Shown here piece after piece: positions 26,040 to 34,511 of a DNA stretch of 50,312 bases. The notes beneath the pieces were generated by a model that saw nothing but the letters and a program-made list of their open reading frames with translations, was not told where the DNA came from and searched no databases. This DNA comes from a bacterium (GTDB taxonomy: Bacteria > Planctomycetota > Planctomycetia > Pirellulales > Pirellulaceae), in assembly GCA_024743355.1 (NCBI GenBank), contig JANSWS010000010.1, forward strand, positions 1 to 50,312, written 5' to 3'. Made by a program: the position numbers and the translations under genes. Each line of letters starts with the position of its first letter. Position 1 is the first letter of the stretch.

Positions 26040-27581
26040 ATGTCGACAGACCAAGCAGAACAAGTCATCCTGGTACACGGTACTTTCGCGTCCTCTGACA
26101 GCGACTCCGGCCAAGCTTGGTGGCAGATCGGCAGCCAGCCCTATCGGGAGCTGCAACGGCGTTTACCCCGAGGCGTGCAGCTTGCTGCGGAAGGCCGCGT
26201 CTTTCATTGGTCGGGGCACAATCATGAGCGAGCTCGCAGTAAGGCCGCGCGACGCCTTTTGGATTTCATTCAGCCGCTGGAAGACAGCGGTACGCCCTAC
26301 CACCTGGTCGGTCACAGCCATGGAGGCTCGGTGATTTGGGCAGCCCTGCGGATGGCAACTCTACGCAACAAGCCCCTCAAGCAACTGAATAGCTGGTCCA
26401 CCGTTGGCACTCCTTTCCTGCAAGCACAATCACGCTCGCCGCTCGGAATAGTTAACATCTGCTATGCATTGATGGCTGCCTGTCTTCTGGTTCCGGCAGC
26501 CAGAGTGTTTTTGTTTTTAATCCAACTACCCTATCAATTGGCCGTCGGCAGCCTTCAGCAGGGATTGATCATCCAGTCGGACGCCGAGGTGAGCCCGCTG
26601 ACTGCGATTTTGCGAGCCCCAATCTTGAAGTGCCTGCAACTGGCAGGGGTACCGCTGACTAAAGTCGCGGATGGTATTCGCATTGGCAGCTACGACCCGG
26701 ATTCGGGCCAATCTTTGACGACCTTCCTGTTCGGCAGCCTCGAGGGATGGCTGATCTTCGCCGCGATTTTGATGTTCGGCTACCTGAGCACGCTGCTTCT
26801 CAGTTGGTGTGTGGGCCCGGTCTCGGAAGTCATTCGTATCGCATGGGAAAAGCGGCTGGAGCAACGCGCCTTTGACACCTACGGAGACCGCTGGCTGGGC
26901 ATCTGGACGCCACAGGATGAAGCTATCAACGGGCTGAGAAAGACGCTAGAGATTTCTGTTTCGTTCATCGGCAGCCTGACCCAGCGAGAGAGGATCTTCA
27001 TTTCCGACTTCCTGTCGCTGCCATCGCTTCCACTGTTGTACTGTGCGGCGCCCTTCTACAACCGATTGGTGCGACCGGTGCTGGACTCGATGATTCGCAA
27101 TCTGGTGGTTAAGGCAGCCCAGGGAAATAACCGTCCGGCGACTGAAATCGTAGCTGTCTCCCCCCATCCAACCGAAAAAGAACCGGGGCCAGCGGCTCCG
27201 CCTTTGCCGGAATGGCTGTGCCAAAAGATTTTGCAAGAAGCCGATTTCCGAGCCAAAGATCTCGGGCCCAAGCTGCGGGAGTTTCTTGGCCAGCCATTTC
27301 TCAACGCGGGTTTAGAACAATTCAGCGCCAGTCTGACCGGTAGCGAACTTGTGCATACCTCCTACTTCGACCACCCAGAAGTTATCGACCTACTCGCCCT
27401 GCACATCAGCCATTGCCAACATCACAATCAAGTACGGCGTCGCTCTTCCTTCAGCCGGGTTACGGAATGGTACGATCAGCTCAAAGCCCAGCATACCCCT
27501 GCTCGCATAACCTATCCAGCAGCAGAGTCCAGACCCATGGCCAAACCCAAGTCCGCTGAGTCCGATCGCCGAGCCGCCTGA
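26040..27581 (+). CDS. alpha/beta hydrolase (lipase-like) with inserted membrane helices
   Basis: 513 residues. The N-terminal part is a lipase-like alpha/beta hydrolase: 'VILVHGTFAS' (oxyanion loop, residues 9-18) and the nucleophile elbow GHSHGG with Ser93. Shortly after come hydrophobic helices (about 138-165 and 237-260, with a weaker one near 330). A typical C-terminal histidine segment 'LVHTSYFDHPEV' is found near residue 439. The fold therefore seems split by ~300 residues carrying membrane segments. The likely role is hydrolysis of lipids or esters at the inner membrane, which is inferred. GAGGG lies just before the ATG. It follows corA by 163 bp on the same strand. Confidence 0.75.
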   Translation: MSTDQAEQVILVHGTFASSDSDSGQAWWQIGSQPYRELQRRLPRGVQLAAEGRVFHWSGHNHERARSKAARRLLDFIQPLEDSGTPYHLVGHSHGGSVIWAALRMATLRNKPLKQLNSWSTVGTPFLQAQSRSPLGIVNICYALMAACLLVPAARVFLFLIQLPYQLAVGSLQQGLIIQSDAEVSPLTAILRAPILKCLQLAGVPLTKVADGIRIGSYDPDSGQSLTTFLFGSLEGWLIFAAILMFGYLSTLLLSWCVGPVSEVIRIAWEKRLEQRAFDTYGDRWLGIWTPQDEAINGLRKTLEISVSFIGSLTQRERIFISDFLSLPSLPLLYCAAPFYNRLVRPVLDSMIRNLVVKAAQGNNRPATEIVAVSPHPTEKEPGPAAPPLPEWLCQKILQEADFRAKDLGPKLREFLGQPFLNAGLEQFSASLTGSELVHTSYFDHPEVIDLLALHISHCQHHNQVRRRSSFSRVTEWYDQLKAQHTPARITYPAAESRPMAKPKSAESDRRAA

Positions 27582-27592
27582 GAAAGAGCGTC

Positions 27593-28237
27593 CTAGGCCA
27601 GCTCGGGAAACACTTCGGTGTTCAAGTTTTGCCGCCCAATCAAGGCTTTGGTGCGAGCGATAAAGTCGAACTTAAAGTTGGCTACCTGTTGCTCTGAGAT
27701 GTCCAGCTTCTCGGCTACTTCCTTGTTACCCAGACCGACCACAAACAGAAGTTCCACACACTTGAGCTTCGTCCAATCGCCGCGGTCTTGCCATTTGTCG
27801 ATTTGATCGCGCAGGGCGTCGATGATGGCTTGCTCTTCCAGGTCTTTGCGCTCGCCACTGCGAGCGATACTGCTGGCGCCCCGAAAATGTCCGGAAACGA
27901 TCTGCCAGGGTGACGACGAGTTGTCGGTTGACGATTGCGTCAGAGAAATCGCCGGCCTGCGGCCTTCGCGTCTGAGATAGTCGGTGAGCTTATAGGCGCA
28001 GATCGAAAACAAATAGCCTTCGAGCGGACGTTTGCGATCGTAGTTAGGCAGACTGTTCAGGAAGCCAACAAAAGTTTCCTGAACGATGTCTTCGCTGGTG
28101 CTTCGATTCCGTAATCGACTTTCCACAAAGGCCAGCAATCGCCCCTCATAGCGTTCAATCAGCTCCTCCCAGGCTTTTTCTTCGCCCTGGCTGATGCGAT
28201 CCACCAGCAATTGATCCGCCCCTGAAGAAGCATTCAT
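27593..28237 (-). CDS. ECF RNA polymerase sigma factor (kinase-associated type)
   Basis: 214 residues. Region 2 shows 'LLAFVESRLRNRSTSEDIVQETFVGFL' (about 30-56) with the core-binding 'DIVQETF', and 'RPLEGYLFSICAYKLTDYLRREGRR' follows. A Ser-rich linker separates region 4, whose helix-turn-helix reads 'CVELLFVVGLGNKEVAEKLDISEQQVANFKF' near residue 170. There is no extra C-terminal domain. It overlaps the upstream membrane-protein gene by four bases (ATGA type), which implies coupled translation. It is the last gene of a five-gene minus-strand locus with a Ser/Thr kinase and an FHA protein. ECF factors linked to Ser/Thr kinases are described in planctomycetes. The promoter set it controls is unknown. 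Confidence 0.92.
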   Translation of the reverse strand: MNASSGADQLLVDRISQGEEKAWEELIERYEGRLLAFVESRLRNRSTSEDIVQETFVGFLNSLPNYDRKRPLEGYLFSICAYKLTDYLRREGRRPAISLTQSSTDNSSSPWQIVSGHFRGASSIARSGERKDLEEQAIIDALRDQIDKWQDRGDWTKLKCVELLFVVGLGNKEVAEKLDISEQQVANFKFDFIARTKALIGRQNLNTEVFPELA

Positions 28238-29358
28238 CGAACGCGCTGCACCCTTTGAATTATTTGTTGACCATTGGATTCGAAGATCAATTCTTGCTGG
28301 TTGCCACGATTGACGCTAGTGGTCTGAACGTCATCACCGACCTGGACATCCACCACCACAGATTGCGGCAGGTGATTCTTGAATTCTTCGACAAATTCGC
28401 GATCCAACGATTTTTTAGTGACGAACAATAACGGTGTTCCGAGCAGCACCAGCAAAAAGAAGATCCCGCCCATGAAAATAAGTGGAGCCCACAAACGCGA
28501 GGCACGCTTCGTTGTCTTGGCCATCTTGTCTGCTTTGACTTCCAAATCCGGACTGACCAGTGGCTGAGAACTGGGCAATCCATGCTTGCGTCGCAACAAA
28601 AGATGTGTCACACCCACCAGTCCTAGTAGACCGGCCAAACTTGCCACCAGTGGCTTCATGCGATCTCTCTGAACGGCTTCGCGGTACCATTGGCGAAACA
28701 TATCGCGCTGGGTGGGAGTCACTTCAACAGCCACCCATTTCTGATACATGGGCTCTCCGCTGGTGTTCAGCTTGAGCACGACACCTTCCGGATCCGGGAT
28801 TAAGTTACGACGAATGAAGGCTTCGTTCAGATTCAATCCATCTGCCGCGCCCAATGAATTGAGCACTTGATCATCCAGGTAATTGCGCAGGGCAGCCAGC
28901 AGGGGCACGTCCAGCGCCGGATCCACTTCTTCCGGATCTGTCACCGCAGTCGAGCCGACGTACAGCCGGTGAACTTCGCCCGAATAGTCTGGATCGGCAC
29001 CAATCCAGGCCGGTCGATCAGCGGGCAGAAGCGGCTGTGTTCCAGGTTCCACAGATAGCTCAACCGTTTCATTGGTAGGCGGCAGCTTTCCTCCATCGAT
29101 TGCCGACTCCGGAGGCTCCAGCTCAGCCTCCGAGTTTACTTCCGCAGGCAGGGAGGTCTCTGCGTTCGCCTCCGCTTCAGCGGTGGATTTCTGGTCAGCA
29201 TCCGCAACACTCTTAGCGCTACCATCGTCGCTGCCGACCTGCGTTTCCTGAGCGGAGCTGATCGCCAACGTGCAATGTGTGTTGCCCATTACCAGTCCCG
29301 ACAAACATACGACAAGCAGCACCCGCGAGAGCGTTAATGGTTTTCCTTTGATGCTCAT
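28234..29358 (-). CDS. membrane protein, possible sigma-factor regulator
   Basis: About 374 residues, not assignable to a known family. An N-terminal hydrophobic segment (signal or anchor, about 10-30) is followed by an Ala/Glu-rich acidic stretch (about 35-110), a soluble region, and two membrane helices in the last third ('ASLAGLLGLVGVTHLLL' and 'LIFMGGIFFLLVLLGTPLLFV'). A ~55-residue tail ends the chain. It overlaps the ECF sigma gene by four bases and follows the kinase gene by 52 bp. Position and topology suggest a membrane partner or anti-sigma-like protein for the sigma factor, with no anti-sigma motif seen. The frame is open to 29397; ATG 29358 gives the better signal. Confidence 0.7.
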   Translation of the reverse strand: MSIKGKPLTLSRVLLVVCLSGLVMGNTHCTLAISSAQETQVGSDDGSAKSVADADQKSTAEAEANAETSLPAEVNSEAELEPPESAIDGGKLPPTNETVELSVEPGTQPLLPADRPAWIGADPDYSGEVHRLYVGSTAVTDPEEVDPALDVPLLAALRNYLDDQVLNSLGAADGLNLNEAFIRRNLIPDPEGVVLKLNTSGEPMYQKWVAVEVTPTQRDMFRQWYREAVQRDRMKPLVASLAGLLGLVGVTHLLLRRKHGLPSSQPLVSPDLEVKADKMAKTTKRASRLWAPLIFMGGIFFLLVLLGTPLLFVTKKSLDREFVEEFKNHLPQSVVVDVQVGDDVQTTSVNRGNQQELIFESNGQQIIQRVQRVR

Positions 29359-29410
29359 TGAGCCTCTCCTAACTTGCGTGATTCGGCAAGCAATCATGTT
29401 TGAATCTCAC

Positions 29411-31450
29411 TCAGGCAACCATTTCAGCTTTATGGGACAGGTGATGTCTCTCTGCCGGATTGATCCAAGGGCTGGAAAGTTGAACGGCGATGGATGTTCC
29501 CGCAGCAATCAGGGCGCCCCATGGCTGTGGGAATGGTATCAGCAGATGCACGATACTGGCGGCAATCACACTCCAGATGACGGCCCAAAAGCTAAAGCGT
29601 GTTCGCCGCAGTGGATCGACTTGCTTCCACCAGGGAATCAAGCCCATGACCAGTGGGAAGTATGCCAAGAAGGCTGGCATCAGCGGCTGGCCGCTTCCAT
29701 CAAAGAATCCTTTCCAGCGATGCACGGGCAGCTCGCCAAGTCCCTCCTTGGTAATTTCCGCCCAGGGGATCATCAGAAACTCGGCTAACACGAATGCCAA
29801 CAACCCAATAACGAATCCACTGGTGAGTTGCACAAAGCTGCGAATCGCCCAATCGCCTTCTTCCTTCTGCCATCGTTTTCCAAGACCAACTGCAATCCAA
29901 GTAGTGGCCAGTGCCACCGAGGCTGCCCAAAACATGCCGACCAGCAGGGGCTGAGCTGGATCACCGGAACCGATCAGAAAGAGCGCTGCCAAAGTGCTGA
30001 AGACGGCTAGCACGGCGGTCGAGCCCAACCAGCTGGCCGTTACCTCGCTCCAAACGCTACGTCTGGGAGCTTGTGCCAGCTGCATGCGCCTGGCGACCTT
30101 CCACTGCTTGATACTCAGCGGACGATTCCCCGCAACCGGGCGAGGCCGCGCCGCTGCGGGCTTGGGTTCTGCAACCGCCTGATGCGCAGCGGCAGCGGGC
30201 GACATGGCCGCTCTTTGCTGGGCTTGCTTCCTGGCGGGAGGCGTGGGCCCCTTCATCAGCCACCACACACAATAGTAGGGAATGTAAAACAGCAGTCCCA
30301 TCACCAGAAACGAAAGGATTCCGCCGGCGTTCAGCGCGCAGATGACAATGGCCACAATCAACAAGGCTGTCTTCATGCCGGGATTAATCGCCAGCTCCGA
30401 CCACCATTGATTGAGACCGACCCAGCCATTTCGCAAATTGCGAGCGATGGGCTCCTGGTAGTAGACACTCTGGACCGCTTCCGGCTGCGTCTGATTGGGC
30501 CTGGCCGTCCCTGGTTGGAAGAAGGATTTTGGAGACGGCACGGGCTGCGATGCCATGGCCGGTGGTGGAACGTGTGCCGCCGCCTGCTGGGCCGCTTTGC
30601 GTGGATCAGCGACCACAGGGGGCAGATCGTCGGATTTGGTTCGCACGAGCAAATATCGATCATCCACCTCCATGCCTAATGGGCGTACCATATCACGCAC
30701 ACTCGAATATCGAGCTGCAGGATTTTTAGCCAGCGACTTGGCCACGACCTCGCGTATGGGCGACGCAACCGCAGATAGATCAGGATCCGCGGTCAGATGC
30801 TTCATGATGATTTCTTGACTGCTCTCTCCGTCAAAAGGCACGGTTCCTGTAGCCAGTTCGTAAAGCATGACCCCCAGAGCATAAATGTCGATTTCCTTCC
30901 CGTACTCACCTTTGCCGATCTCCGGTGCCATGTAGTGAAACGTTCCGACACTTTCGGTTTGGCCACCACGACGCGAGCACGAAATGAATTTGGACAGCCC
31001 GTAGTCTCCGATCTTAACGATGCCCTCGTCTTCGAAGATGTTGGCAGGCTTCAGGTCACGATGCACGATGCCGTGGTCGTGCAGATAAGCCACACCGGCG
31101 GCGATTTGTCCAAACCAGCGATTCAATTCGTCGCGAGGCAATCCGTTAGGATGCGTGTCCAGCACATCCCTCAAGCTCGCCCCGGAAACATATTCCATAA
31201 CGATCCAGCCTTGATTGTCATCATCGAACTGGATGTCGTACAAGCCAATCAAATTGGGGTGCTTGAGATTCAAACACTGCCGAACGCCGCGCACCTCCAC
31301 ATCCAAATTACGCTGAATCTGCTTCAGCGCGACTTCTTTCCCCGCCTGGTTGGTCGCGAAGTAGACCTCGCCAAAGCCCCCAACGCCAACGCCGCGTTTG
31401 ATGGTAAAGCCGCGAAGCGGTTGGTCGCCGTTGCCAAATCTGAATTTCAT
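29411..31450 (-). CDS. serine/threonine protein kinase with polytopic C-terminus
   Basis: About 679 residues. The kinase domain starts almost at the N-terminus: P-loop 'GVGVGGFGEVYF' (20-31), Lys43 in 'VALKQI', catalytic loop 'VHRDLKPANIF' near 129, 'IGDYGLSK' near 150 (DYG in place of DFG), and 'MAPEIGKGEYGKEIDIYALG'. A Pro/Ala-rich linker then leads to about eight membrane helices in the C-terminal half. It therefore anchors in the inner membrane with the kinase in the cytoplasm. The frame continues upstream to 31636, but the extra 62 residues are polar and unlike the family. It lies in the FHA-kinase-sigma locus. Confidence 0.88.
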   Translation of the reverse strand: MKFRFGNGDQPLRGFTIKRGVGVGGFGEVYFATNQAGKEVALKQIQRNLDVEVRGVRQCLNLKHPNLIGLYDIQFDDDNQGWIVMEYVSGASLRDVLDTHPNGLPRDELNRWFGQIAAGVAYLHDHGIVHRDLKPANIFEDEGIVKIGDYGLSKFISCSRRGGQTESVGTFHYMAPEIGKGEYGKEIDIYALGVMLYELATGTVPFDGESSQEIIMKHLTADPDLSAVASPIREVVAKSLAKNPAARYSSVRDMVRPLGMEVDDRYLLVRTKSDDLPPVVADPRKAAQQAAAHVPPPAMASQPVPSPKSFFQPGTARPNQTQPEAVQSVYYQEPIARNLRNGWVGLNQWWSELAINPGMKTALLIVAIVICALNAGGILSFLVMGLLFYIPYYCVWWLMKGPTPPARKQAQQRAAMSPAAAAHQAVAEPKPAAARPRPVAGNRPLSIKQWKVARRMQLAQAPRRSVWSEVTASWLGSTAVLAVFSTLAALFLIGSGDPAQPLLVGMFWAASVALATTWIAVGLGKRWQKEEGDWAIRSFVQLTSGFVIGLLAFVLAEFLMIPWAEITKEGLGELPVHRWKGFFDGSGQPLMPAFLAYFPLVMGLIPWWKQVDPLRRTRFSFWAVIWSVIAASIVHLLIPFPQPWGALIAAGTSIAVQLSSPWINPAERHHLSHKAEMVA

Positions 31451-31753
31451 GGCTCTTGCCTGTGGTAGTTGCGCCTGTTTGAGTTCAGTTAGGAACGACC
31501 TGGACTGCTCCGGGCGAACCTGTCTTTCGGGCTGTTGCTTGCTTTCCTGGTAACTCCCCGAGCCAACATGGCCCTCAGCCTGAAGGCCTTGGGAGTCCGA
31601 GCGTTTCCTTTTTCGAGAACAGACAAAGTGAATCATAGTTTTTCAGTCCTGAAGACCCTTCAAAATTCTCAGGTCTCCACTGCCATTTGAAATCTCTCAT
31701 TGCCGTCAAAATCTGTCACTATTCATGGCAACAAGCTGCCACGAAATAGGCGC
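31451..31753. other. intergenic region or N-terminal extension of the kinase
   Basis: 303 bp between the FHA gene and the kinase ATG. The kinase frame stays open to 31636. GGCAACAAGCTGCCA at 31727-31741 looks like a sigma-54 site on the minus strand but its elements are one base too close. No other feature is seen. Confidence 0.4.
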
Positions 31754-32422
31754 TCACTCGATGCTTAGAGAGAAATCCTCTCCTCGCATCCGCATGCCGG
31801 CCACCATCGGAATCTGTCCTTTCAGTGGCACTCCGTCGACTTCGACTTCTTCCAGGCTGCGAAAGAACCAATCATTGCTATGCCGAAACAGCAGCAACTC
31901 GCTAGTCCACGTGGGACACATCACATGGCTGCCCGTATTGGGACCTATGATGCATGAATCCGACATCAACAGTACTCCGTCCACATGGGGCTTGAAGCGA
32001 TGCAAACTCTCCATGGACAGACTGGCAGTACCGCTGAGCGGATTGGGTTTCGCGAATTTAACCCGCACTCGTTCGCCCAGCCGGATCTCATCTTGGTCGT
32101 TGAGCAGCAGCGGACGATCGATGGCCACACCGTTGACCATGGTTGGCTGCAGAGGCTGGAGTAAGTAGTCTCCAGCCGAACGCCGAATGGCAGCCGCCTG
32201 TCGGCTCACATCACCCACGATCCGAATGTCTGCCGCCGAACTGGAGTTCGCCTGGCCGATAACCACCTCTTCTTTGTCAATCAGCAGATAGCCGCCTACA
32301 CCGTCAATCCAGAGAATGCGCTTAGGCTGTCCGACACTACTTTCACCTAGCAATCCCCTGGCGGTCGCAGACTGGCTGGCAGCTTGCGTACTGCGCGTCA
32401 ATGCCGAGTGCTGCTCTTTCAT
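31754..32422 (-). CDS. FHA domain protein
   Basis: About 222 residues with forkhead-associated features. In the first half lies 'EVVIGQANSSSAADIRIVGDVSRQAAAIRRS', matching the FHA arrangement of a Gly in an early strand and Ser-Arg near the phosphopeptide site, then 'TMVNGVAIDRPLLLNDQDEIRLGERVRVKF', the usual closing strands. A second, weaker FHA-like half follows ('CIIGPNTGSHVMC' to 'VEVDGVPLKGQIPM'). FHA domains bind phosphothreonine, so this protein is a natural reader for the adjacent Ser/Thr kinase. No membrane segment. ATG 32422 is preferred over the open frame start at 32446. Confidence 0.85.
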   Translation of the reverse strand: MKEQHSALTRSTQAASQSATARGLLGESSVGQPKRILWIDGVGGYLLIDKEEVVIGQANSSSAADIRIVGDVSRQAAAIRRSAGDYLLQPLQPTMVNGVAIDRPLLLNDQDEIRLGERVRVKFAKPNPLSGTASLSMESLHRFKPHVDGVLLMSDSCIIGPNTGSHVMCPTWTSELLLFRHSNDWFFRSLEEVEVDGVPLKGQIPMVAGMRMRGEDFSLSIE

Positions 32423-32927
32423 GAAAACTCTCCAAGGTTGAATCATTCCCTCGCAGCTCCCGAACAGGGGTGGGTCGCCGAGAATCGAGCTGATTTGCTG
32501 GTTTCAGGAGAAACGGCCTGAGGACTACCAGCACTTCAAATTGTAACCTTGCCGATCTCGATCTTTGCAGGTATTCAGCTGAAACACAGAGCCGATTACG
32601 AAGTGAGCTTCGTAGCGGGCTGCATGTTTCCCAGCAGCTTCATTCCCATCGGCCCTCTTTCCGCCCCATCCTGCCGCAGTAAACCCCAGCAAGCTGGCGT
32701 TTCGCCGGATGACTTGCCAGGAGAAGAAAGAGACATTGGCAACACAGGTGTAGCTGTTGCCAATGCCCGTTTTCTGCGAATCCAGATCAAGTCCCAGCAA
32801 TGCCGAAGGCCGAACCATTCAAGCCGAGGCTGACTGCACTCCTCTCATGGAAGAGGCAGCCGCCTCCGCGAGTGCCTCGAACAACGCACGTCATTCGAGG
32901 ACACCCTCCCGCTTCCCTCTCGTGGGC
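32423..32927. other. intergenic region without recognised gene
   Basis: 505 bp between the FHA and coiled-coil protein genes. Open frames exist on both strands (for example minus 32525-32818, 97 codons), but none resembles a family I know and they overlap each other in antisense. The region may hold a promoter for the FHA-kinase-sigma genes. I see no RNA or repeat. Confidence 0.35.
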
Positions 32928-33734
32928 TTAGAGGCTGCGTTCGCTGACGAGACGCTCAACCTCTGCCTTGCCTTCGCCAAAGTAGTCCGCGATTTCATCC
33001 AGCAGTTCCGGATTGGTGGATTCATCCAGCGGAATCGCACCTTCCAATGCCCCTTCGCTGGCAACCATCTTTTCGGCCACGTCGATGCGGGTGCGAATGT
33101 CATCCAACAACTGGCGGGTGCTGCTCAGCTGACTATCATCCAAGGTCACTGGATTGCTGGTCTGGGCTACTTCCACCATGGTCAACCTGGCCTGCAGGTT
33201 CTCCACCTCGACCTCCAGCTCGCGTTTGGCGGCCAACATTTCGTCCAACTTCCTACGAGCTGCATCCAGGTTCTTTTCTCGGGCCGTCAAGACCTGATTG
33301 AGCTTGTTGGTGGTGGCCTCATGCACTTGAAATTGCTTGAAGCGATTGGCCAAGTCATCGCGAACCTGCTCTTCCGAGTAGCTGCGACCCGCGTATACAA
33401 AGCGTACGCCGCCCTTTTCCAAATCGCCCTTCAGACGCAGGATGTCATTGCGGCTTTTTGCCAACAACTCCTCCTTGACCTGAATTTCTTCTTGCAGCCG
33501 CTGAACCCCGACCTCTTCTCGGGCCACAACCTGCAGGTTCTTGGCGATCTCCGGCTTCAGATCGGAAATCATTTGACGAGCTCGCTTGATCTCCCATTCA
33601 ATTGGGACACTGCTGCGGACCGATTCGCTGGCCGTGCGGTAACCCGTCTTGAGGTAGCTCAATGTGCCGGTGCCAGCCAATCCGGCAACTCCAATCGCCC
33701 CTAACATCCCGAGCATCAAAAACTTCTTGCACAT
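32928..33734 (-). CDS. membrane-anchored coiled-coil protein
   Basis: 268 residues. A hydrophobic N-terminal anchor (about residues 5-25, 'LMLGMLGAIGVAGLAGTG') is followed by long helical stretches with heptad patterns rich in Glu, Arg, Lys and Leu (about 45-115 and 140-200), and a short C-terminal region ending 'EIADYFGEGKAEVERLVSERSL'. It is a structural or scaffold-like protein in the periplasm, or a cytoplasmic one anchored at its N-terminus. It is the first gene of the minus-strand signalling locus. No enzymatic motif is seen. Function unknown. Confidence 0.75.
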   Translation of the reverse strand: MCKKFLMLGMLGAIGVAGLAGTGTLSYLKTGYRTASESVRSSVPIEWEIKRARQMISDLKPEIAKNLQVVAREEVGVQRLQEEIQVKEELLAKSRNDILRLKGDLEKGGVRFVYAGRSYSEEQVRDDLANRFKQFQVHEATTNKLNQVLTAREKNLDAARRKLDEMLAAKRELEVEVENLQARLTMVEVAQTSNPVTLDDSQLSSTRQLLDDIRTRIDVAEKMVASEGALEGAIPLDESTNPELLDEIADYFGEGKAEVERLVSERSL

Positions 33735-34250
33735 GGTCTTTCTTTCCTCCGCCCCTCTTCACCGGGCTCTGGTCGACTCGCCCCCTCGTCCGCGGAAGCC
33801 CAAGTCTTCGATTGTGATTCGCAACGGCAACTTCCTGATGCCACGATAGGTATTTCGCAGAGACCTGATGCGTTATTGGCAAAAATTGCAAAAATCCTGA
33901 GAGCCGCAGTAACAGGCGGCCTGCGCCCCCAATTCGCTCCCACCGGCAAACTGAAGTCCCAATTTGACAGCCTGATATCCGATTTCCCCCGAAAGCTGCT
34001 AAAACGGCGGCCAGACCAAAATTCGGCAAAAACCACAAAACCATATACAGAAAGCACTTACAGCACATATCCCAGCTTTTCTCACAGGCTGGCACTTTGC
34101 TTGCAATGAACTTTCAACAGCAAAAAGCGTCTCATTGCATAGGACCTGATTCTTAGAATTCGCTAACAATGTCGAATAACTGAGAGTAGGGTAGAACCTG
34201 GTTGGCCGATAAGGATTTCAGTGGTCAACGCAAAAAACGGGGGTCATCCC
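33735..34250. other. divergent regulatory region
   Basis: 516 bp between the coiled-coil gene (minus) and the small gene at 34251 (plus). It is richer in A and T than its surroundings around 33990-34200 and carries the sigma-54 promoter match listed separately. No coding sequence is supported here. Confidence 0.5.
34090..34105 (+). promoter_or_regulatory. sigma-54 (RpoN) promoter match
   Basis: TGGCACTTTGCTTGCA matches the sigma-54 consensus TGGCACGNNNNTTGCW at every position but one, with the required spacing between GG (-24) and GC (-12). It points toward the small gene at 34251 and the Asp-box protein gene at 34512. No activator gene is close by. Confidence 0.65.
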
Positions 34251-34496
34251 ATGACTAGCCACAGCGGTGCCAATCAGCCATCGTCGCCCAACCTTCCAGC
34301 TGCCAGTTGGACTTGGTTGCAGAGTCGCGTCCATGACGGACGCCGCTCATCGCATTTCCGCCAGTGGATGGAGCGACAACGTGACGTGCTCGAACGCGAT
34401 TTTGCGCATCTCGCGACACCGCGCAGTCGCTCGCGGGCATTGCGGGCGGACCTGGAGTTGGACAGCAGTCGAACGCCTCCCCCTTCCGACACTTGA
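34251..34496 (+). CDS. small hypothetical protein
   Basis: 81 codons from ATG 34251 (a GTG at 34221 would add ten). The protein is hydrophilic, begins with a Ser/Pro/Asn-rich stretch and has a helical, Arg-rich centre ('FRQWMERQRDVLERDFAHL'). No known domain is seen. It lies 145 bp downstream of the sigma-54 promoter match and stops 15 bp before the Asp-box protein start, so it is a plausible first gene of that unit. It may also be an untranslated leader. Confidence 0.45.
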   Translation: MTSHSGANQPSSPNLPAASWTWLQSRVHDGRRSSHFRQWMERQRDVLERDFAHLATPRSRSRALRADLELDSSRTPPPSDT

Positions 34497-34511
34497 AGCA
34501 AGCAGCGTCGC

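Noticed and set aside
31727-31741. Sigma-54-like site on the minus strand (TGGCAGCTTGTTGCC)
   Set aside because: The GG and GC elements are one base closer than the spacing sigma-54 needs, and the site lies just after the FHA gene. It is not counted as a promoter.
32757-33704. A 315-codon open frame on the plus strand
   Set aside because: It is antisense to the coiled-coil gene, whose anchor and heptad pattern make clear protein sense. The plus-strand product has no such features.
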